The notes under the pieces: generated by a model
Database searches by the model: none
Seen by the model: the letters and a program-made list of their open reading frames with translations, nothing else
What the model was told of the DNA's origin: nothing
Assembly: GCF_000382365.1 (NCBI RefSeq)
Contig: NZ_KB908217.1
Coordinates: 186,001 to 250,000, forward strand
Length of the DNA: 64,000 nt
Source: Pannonibacter phragmitetus DSM 14782
GTDB lineage: Bacteria; Pseudomonadota; Alphaproteobacteria; Rhizobiales; Stappiaceae
Reading direction: 5' to 3'
Shown: in pieces, positions 60,199-64,000 of the stretch
Layout: each line of letters opens with the position of its first letter
How positions within the stretch are numbered: position 1 is the first letter of the stretch
Program-made: the position numbers and the translations under genes

Positions 60199-62327
60199 TC
60201 GCCGGCGCCGGGCGGCACGCAAGGACTCAGCGCGAATCCCGCGCGCTTGTCGCTCATCTCCTGAAAGATGAGAATTTCCCACGCGTGCGCGTCCTCGGCG
60301 GCACGCTTGCAACGGATCTTCCCGGCGTCGTCCGGGATATGGAACGCCTGCGGGATGCGTCGAAAGCTGATGCCGCTGCTTTGCATATCTTTCTGTCGCC
60401 GTCGCGAGCGATGTCTGACGACGAGCTTGCTCGTGCTGCTGAGATCGTAATCGGCCACTTCGGCGCCGAGGGGCATCCGGCCGGGCTCGTGTTCCATGAT
60501 AAAAAGCGCCGCGACGGAGACGGTCATTCCCACGCACACCTCGTCCTTGGCCGCGTCTCCCCGTCCGGAACGGTGCTTGAATCCGGATTCGAGAGAATCA
60601 AGATTGAGACGGCCGCCCGGATCATTGAGCACGAGCTTGGCGAGGAACCCACCCTCGGCCGGCATCACAAATCCGCCGTGAAATGGCTTCGCCAGCACGG
60701 CAGATCGGACGTCGCCGACTGGCTCGAAGCAGCTCACGGTCCCGACCCCGACAAGCCGCGGTCCGCAGCCTCCCCCGAAAAACGGCAGGCTCTCGCCCGG
60801 CAGGGTATAGACCTGTCTGAAACCCGCGCCGAGATCCGGGCCGCCTGGAAGGACGGAAGAGCCGAGGCCGTCCGACAAGCCGGATACGACATCGGGCCCG
60901 GCCGGAAATCGGGGGTTTGGATTGTGTCCCGTGACGGTTCGGAAATCGGCTCCCTGGACCGGATCGTCGGTGAGAATCGCGCCGCGATCCGGAGTGCGAT
61001 GGAAGCCACTCCGGATCAGATTTCGCGCAATGAGAGCAAGTCTTGCGCCGCTCAACGCATTAGAAAGCCCGCTGAGAGCGGTTCTCAACCCGCCGTGGGT
61101 GATCCTTTATCGGAAAAATCAGAAAGATTCCGTCCTGAGCGATCCGGAGCAATGCGACCGCGCGACGCCCTGGCCGGCCGGAAAAAGTCGGGCGCCGAGC
61201 TTGTTTCGCTCGAGATCGGCGAGCAGGCGCTCCAGTTCGCTCAGGGTTTTCGAGATCGCCTGGACGACCGCCTTGCCGTCGCCTCCGCGCACCGCTGGGT
61301 AGAAACTCAGCGAGCGGCCTTGAAAAGCCAGATTCTTGAATCCTCGAAGTCTCCCGCTGATGCCGAAGCGAGGCGCGACGTCGCCCAAGTCCGTCGCGAG
61401 CTTGCAGTTCTTGACGCCGCCGAAGCGGCTCTTGGGTCAGACCCCAGCCTTGCTTCCGGGGGAGAAAAGGCGCTGATGGGCGCCGCGCGACGACTGCATG
61501 CAGAGCAGACGGCAGCGACCCGCAACGAGATCCGGGACGCCTGGACGGCAGGAGGCATCGCCGGCGTCCGGGCTGCTGGCTACGAAATCGCACCCGGCCG
61601 GGTCGGAAATTGGCGAGTTTATCGAGGCGACGCGCCAATCGGCCGACTGCACACTCTGATCGAAGTAGACCGCTCCGACATTCAGCGTCTAATGACGGAT
61701 GAGATAAGTCCCGCCCCCGCGACGGCAGCAAAAGCCGCAGCGGCAGCTGATTTTCTCAATCAGCGTGAACCGGATCTGAGATCGCGCATCGCAGATCTTG
61801 CAAAGCCGGACAAGCTCGCAGATCCCGCCGAGCTCATCGCTACGCGCAAGCACCTGGCCGCCAGCGCGCGGACGCTGGCAGCTTGGAACGCGCAGCACGA
61901 AAAACAGATATCAGTTTTGCGTGACGTGACGTCCGCTGGTCGTCCGGAAAGCCTTCTCGCGCTTCTGACCGGTCGCACGTCGCGGCACGACGCTGCCGCC
62001 CGGGAGTTGTCGAAACTCTACGCTGAGCGCGAGCCGCTGCTTAAGCCGGTCGCGAAAATGCGAAGAGAAATCAAAATTCTAGAGACGGCACAGGAGACCC
62101 GGCAAGCAGCACATGACACAGCCCGCCGGACCGAGCTTGTCCGTCTGCAAGGCGAGCTCGCCTTGCTGCGCGACGCCCGCGCGGCTCTGGCCGCTGACCC
62201 GGCGATTGCCCAGGGCGGCGGAAAAGCCCTAGCAGATGCCGCGCGGCGTCACCAGCGGGAACGTGAGCTTGAGCAGCAGCGCGATGCAGATCGCCAGTCC
62301 TTCCGAAGCCCGACCCTTCGGAGGTGA
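60195..62327 (+). CDS. Relaxase/mobilization protein with histidine in place of the motif-I tyrosine
   Basis: 710 residues. The N-terminal nuclease domain resembles PF03432-type relaxases: RESRALVAHLLKDENFPRVRVLGGT (motif I region), HIFLSPSRAMSDDELARAAEIVIGHFG (motif II region) and the metal motif DGHSHAHLVLGRV with His111, His113 and His115. There is no Tyr before about residue 230; the expected motif-I Tyr aligns with His21. The C-terminal 480 residues contain two copies of a 60-residue module (210-269 and 442-500) and repeated helical segments. It is coupled to the MobC-like gene by ATGA. Confidence 0.82.
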   Translation: MIAGAGRHARTQRESRALVAHLLKDENFPRVRVLGGTLATDLPGVVRDMERLRDASKADAAALHIFLSPSRAMSDDELARAAEIVIGHFGAEGHPAGLVFHDKKRRDGDGHSHAHLVLGRVSPSGTVLESGFERIKIETAARIIEHELGEEPTLGRHHKSAVKWLRQHGRSDVADWLEAAHGPDPDKPRSAASPEKRQALARQGIDLSETRAEIRAAWKDGRAEAVRQAGYDIGPGRKSGVWIVSRDGSEIGSLDRIVGENRAAIRSAMEATPDQISRNESKSCAAQRIRKPAESGSQPAVGDPLSEKSERFRPERSGAMRPRDALAGRKKSGAELVSLEIGEQALQFAQGFRDRLDDRLAVASAHRWVETQRAALKSQILESSKSPADAEARRDVAQVRRELAVLDAAEAALGSDPSLASGGEKALMGAARRLHAEQTAATRNEIRDAWTAGGIAGVRAAGYEIAPGRVGNWRVYRGDAPIGRLHTLIEVDRSDIQRLMTDEISPAPATAAKAAAAADFLNQREPDLRSRIADLAKPDKLADPAELIATRKHLAASARTLAAWNAQHEKQISVLRDVTSAGRPESLLALLTGRTSRHDAAARELSKLYAEREPLLKPVAKMRREIKILETAQETRQAAHDTARRTELVRLQGELALLRDARAALAADPAIAQGGGKALADAARRHQRERELEQQRDADRQSFRSPTLRR

Positions 62328-62337
62328 ATCTCCTGAT

Positions 62338-62357
62338 GGCGCTTCCGCCGAAGCGCC
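62338..62357. other. Hairpin after the relaxase gene
   Basis: GGCGCTTC-CGCC-GAAGCGCC, perfect 8-bp stem 11 bp past the stop, without a U-run. Possibly a transcript-end or stabilising structure. Confidence 0.45.
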
Positions 62358-62396
62358 GGCCGGCACATCCTGAGATCAGCTTAAGGAGTGCTCAGG

Positions 62397-62588
62397 ATGT
62401 CATATTACGACGATGATGAGTTGGTGACTTGCTCAATCTGCGACAATGACCTGCGTCCGCAGGCAGGGAACTGCAATGCGTGGGGGGACTACATCTGCGA
62501 CAGCTGCGATTTTCAGGATCGCATCGATAGCAATCCGAATGACGACAATGGACCGCTTCCGGATCGAGGGAGCTTCTTTGATCGTTGA
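62397..62588 (+). CDS. Small zinc-ribbon-like protein
   Basis: 63 residues, acidic, with two Cys pairs (CSIC near residue 12 and CDSC near residue 35) spaced as in a zinc ribbon. ATG 62397 follows AAGGAG with eight bases between. Unrecognised family; perhaps an element-encoded regulator or anti-defence protein (guess). Confidence 0.6.
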   Translation: MSYYDDDELVTCSICDNDLRPQAGNCNAWGDYICDSCDFQDRIDSNPNDDNGPLPDRGSFFDR

Positions 62589-62606
62589 ACAGAGAGGGAG
62601 TGACTT

Positions 62607-63056
62607 ATGCCAGACGAGCGCGGTGAAGAGATCCGGACAAGATCCGTCGACGCCGCTCGACGCCGGATAAGACGGCGCCGCTCATGCCGTGACCGCGCCC
62701 GGATGGCCGTCCTCATCCGCCGCCGGCGCGACCCAGGACGCAAACTTTGGGCGATCATATTGAGCGTAGTGCTCAGTCTTGCGCTCAGCACCACGCCCCC
62801 GCCACCGCTAATTTTTGCAAGGAGAAAAGAGGATGGCAAAAGATTACAGCCGAGCGTCGATGTCGAGGCTCGTGAAAGACTGCACGTCCGCGAGAAACAG
62901 CCGGAGAGGCTATCTGGAACATCCGTCGACCGCCGAGATCTTCCGTCGTTTGCCGATCGACTTGCGGCTCTGGTACGCGAAAATTATGTACGAGATCAGC
63001 GACCCTCTTGCACTTCGCGGAGGCCCGATCAACGCCCGCGAAGACGACTATTTTGA
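62607..63056 (+). CDS. Hypothetical Arg-rich membrane protein (3-prime part doubtful)
   Basis: ATG 62607 has GGGAG six bases upstream. Residues 1-45 are very rich in Arg, then LWAIILSVVLSLALS is a membrane segment followed by a Pro run. After about codon 75 the frame runs through the next gene in another register, so only the first third is well supported. Unrecognised family. Confidence 0.4.
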   Translation: MPDERGEEIRTRSVDAARRRIRRRRSCRDRARMAVLIRRRRDPGRKLWAIILSVVLSLALSTTPPPPLIFARRKEDGKRLQPSVDVEARERLHVREKQPERLSGTSVDRRDLPSFADRLAALVRENYVRDQRPSCTSRRPDQRPRRRLF

Positions 63057-63189
63057 GCTCTGGCGCGCAAAAAGGGATCGCTATCATCCGGAGACACACC
63101 CGAACTATCGACCGGACAACCGGAAGCGCGATGAAGACGACGATGACGAAGGCGACGGTGGCTCTCCGGTATCTCCTCCTGGTCCGTGA
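62833..63189 (+). CDS. Hypothetical protein
   Basis: 118 residues with a plausible folded core (IFRRLPIDLRLWYAKIMYEISDPLALRGGPINAREDDYFELWRAKRDRYHPE) and a long acidic/Pro tail. AAGGAG lies eight bases before ATG 62833. It overlaps the preceding weak frame. Unrecognised; cargo gene of the element. Confidence 0.6.
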   Translation: MAKDYSRASMSRLVKDCTSARNSRRGYLEHPSTAEIFRRLPIDLRLWYAKIMYEISDPLALRGGPINAREDDYFELWRAKRDRYHPETHPNYRPDNRKRDEDDDDEGDGGSPVSPPGP

Positions 63190-63240
63190 AGTCTGCAAGG
63201 AGATTTTGATTTCATTTCGCGACTCACGAAACCGCCACCC

Positions 63241-63312
63241 GGCCGGAGGTCAGGGGGAGTTCGCTACAGCGCTTGATGGGGAGCGCGCTTCACTCCCCCT
63301 TGACCTTCGGCC
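63241..63312. repeat. Long imperfect inverted repeat
   Basis: GGCCGGAGGTCAGGGGGAGT (63241-63260) pairs with 63292-63312 with one mismatch and one extra base, enclosing 31 nt that contain a further small stem (AGCGC/GCGCT). Placed at the end of the rep/mob gene block; candidate single-strand origin, transcription end or former element boundary. Confidence 0.6.
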
Positions 63313-63755
63313 TACCCAATTGTTCCTTGACCGCACGACAGACAAACGACGCTAGATTGCGCTGGAGGCTTTTCATTATCAGCGGCATCAAGCCTATCCG
63401 CTGCTTCAAGATGAGCATACGTGATGTCAATATTTTGCTGATCAAGATCACCAACAGAATTATCAGAGAATCCGTAAACTTCATCCAACTCTTGAATGGC
63501 ATGTATGAGAGCAGTCTCTTGGCGCTCTAAATCCTCGATTTTATCGAGAGAATCAAAGTAATCACTGATTACAAAGTAGGCAAGTCCGTACTCGTCTTTT
63601 GACAAAGACTCGCGCTTAACATTCGTTACATCGATCCTAGCGAGTAGCGTGAGAGCGCTCCTGAGTGAATTTGCAGTACCGCGAACAGCATATGCTTCAC
63701 GCTGAAGGTACTGAAGTTCAACTCTGAATTCGGTTTTATATGCATCATAGCTCAT
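63312..63755 (-). CDS. Hypothetical protein
   Basis: About 147 residues, helical and acidic: MSYDAYKTEFRVELQYLQREAYAVRGTANSLRSALTLLARID at the start, LERQETALIHAIQELDEVYGFSDNSVGDLDQQNIDITYAHLEAADRL later, and a terminal VVCLSCGQGTIG with one C-x-x-C. Starts 63755 and 63764 are both possible. It lies 14 bp downstream of a 53-residue gene on the same strand, so the two form an operon. Unrecognised family. Confidence 0.65.
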   Translation of the reverse strand: MSYDAYKTEFRVELQYLQREAYAVRGTANSLRSALTLLARIDVTNVKRESLSKDEYGLAYFVISDYFDSLDKIEDLERQETALIHAIQELDEVYGFSDNSVGDLDQQNIDITYAHLEAADRLDAADNEKPPAQSSVVCLSCGQGTIG

Positions 63756-63768
63756 TCGACACATCTCT

Positions 63769-63930
63769 TTAGCTTTTCATCTCTTTTATTTCTTCTTCGG
63801 GATGCAGACCCGCTTTCCCAGCCTCGGCGAGGACGGACCATTGATCGATCATCGCTTGAACCTCTTCTGGGGTCGGCCTTAGTGCCTCGAAATAGGCGTT
63901 TATCACGTCGTCTACTGTCGGCTTTTTCAT
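63769..63930 (-). CDS. Small hypothetical protein (53 residues)
   Basis: Reads MKKPTVDDVINAYFEALR, then PTPEEVQAMIDQWSVLAEAG and ends KEMKS. ATG 63930 has GGGAG seven bases upstream. Predicted two helices, acidic. It is the first gene of a minus-strand pair; the compact size and pairing recall toxin-antitoxin or regulator pairs, but no such motif is visible. Confidence 0.6.
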   Translation of the reverse strand: MKKPTVDDVINAYFEALRPTPEEVQAMIDQWSVLAEAGKAGLHPEEEIKEMKS

Positions 63931-63948
63931 GTCGATCTCCCGCAAATC

Positions 63949-63965
63949 GTGACGTCCGACGTCAC
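63949..63965. promoter_or_regulatory. 17-bp palindrome upstream of the 53-residue gene
   Basis: GTGACGT-CCG-ACGTCAC, perfect 7-bp arms, about 19 bp before the start codon on the minus strand; candidate operator of the small operon. Confidence 0.5.
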
Positions 63966-64000
63966 ACCATGTTGCCTGAGGTGAACCGCGCTTTCCGCAG

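Noticed and set aside
57600-64000. Right attachment site of the integrative element
   Set aside because: I looked for a copy of the tRNA 3-prime end (GTTCGAGTCCCTCCGGGCCC) and found none, so no right end is claimed.

Overview
The window is a high-G+C alphaproteobacterial chromosome segment, most likely from the order Hyphomicrobiales (Rhizobiales). The evidence is the block carA / yqeY-like / dnaG / rpoD, the block lrp / trxB / LsrB(VtlR)-type LysR gene, rhizobial-type families (DUF930, DUF1579, ELM1-like, DUF3775), full CtrA boxes (TTAA-N7-TTAA) and clustered CcrM sites (GANTC). A family such as Stappiaceae is possible but is only a guess.

Layout. 1-5.5 kb: two tandem Tat-exported short-chain dehydrogenases, an NTF2-like/MerR/carboxymuconolactone decarboxylase-like operon, and a VOC + DUF1579 pair divergent from a MarR regulator. 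5.5-14 kb: SelT/W/H-like protein, choline-kinase-like protein, DUF1624 membrane protein, several small membrane proteins, a PAS protein, a soluble PAS-PAS chemoreceptor and an aspartate aminotransferase. 14-23.5 kb: EF-G-like GTPase, MsrP, a predicted AbcR-like sRNA next to the LsrB/VtlR-type regulator, trxB, ELM1-like protein, Lrp, and an SDR. 24-26.6 kb: an A+T-rich insertion with a RelA/SpoT-type alarmone synthetase gene, bounded by gene relics (an Lrp fragment and an Rhs fragment). 26.8-41 kb: greA, carB, regulators, carA, yqeY-like, dnaG and rpoD. 41.5-48.4 kb: a TonB-like DUF930 protein, LysE/LysR pair, DoxX, NTF2-like, FAD oxidoreductase, GNAT and SIMPL proteins.

From the tRNA-Ile2 (CAT) gene at 48.8 kb to the right edge lies an integrative, mobilizable element. 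It has a complete tyrosine integrase beside the tRNA and a coupled three-gene operon: a DNA cytosine methyltransferase, a protein with a MORC/Hsp90-type ATPase at its N-terminus and a histidine-kinase core at its C-terminus, and a split-receiver response regulator. A convergent vsr gene is interrupted by an amber codon. A rolling-circle Rep gene, a MobC-like gene and a relaxase gene follow, then small cargo genes. The right attachment site was not found and is presumably outside the window.

The most interesting items are: (1) the methyltransferase / double-GHKL / receiver operon, which looks like a DNA-modification system wired through a phosphorelay and has no visible restriction helicase; (2) a three-hairpin sRNA whose first loop presents an anti-Shine-Dalgarno sequence, adjacent to the LsrB/VtlR gene; (3) a relaxase whose motif-I tyrosine appears replaced by histidine; (4) a phased GANTC cluster plus a full CtrA box upstream of rpoD; and (5) a CtrA box upstream of an unlisted 42-residue membrane protein. 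Dispersed REP-like palindromes occupy several intergenic gaps.
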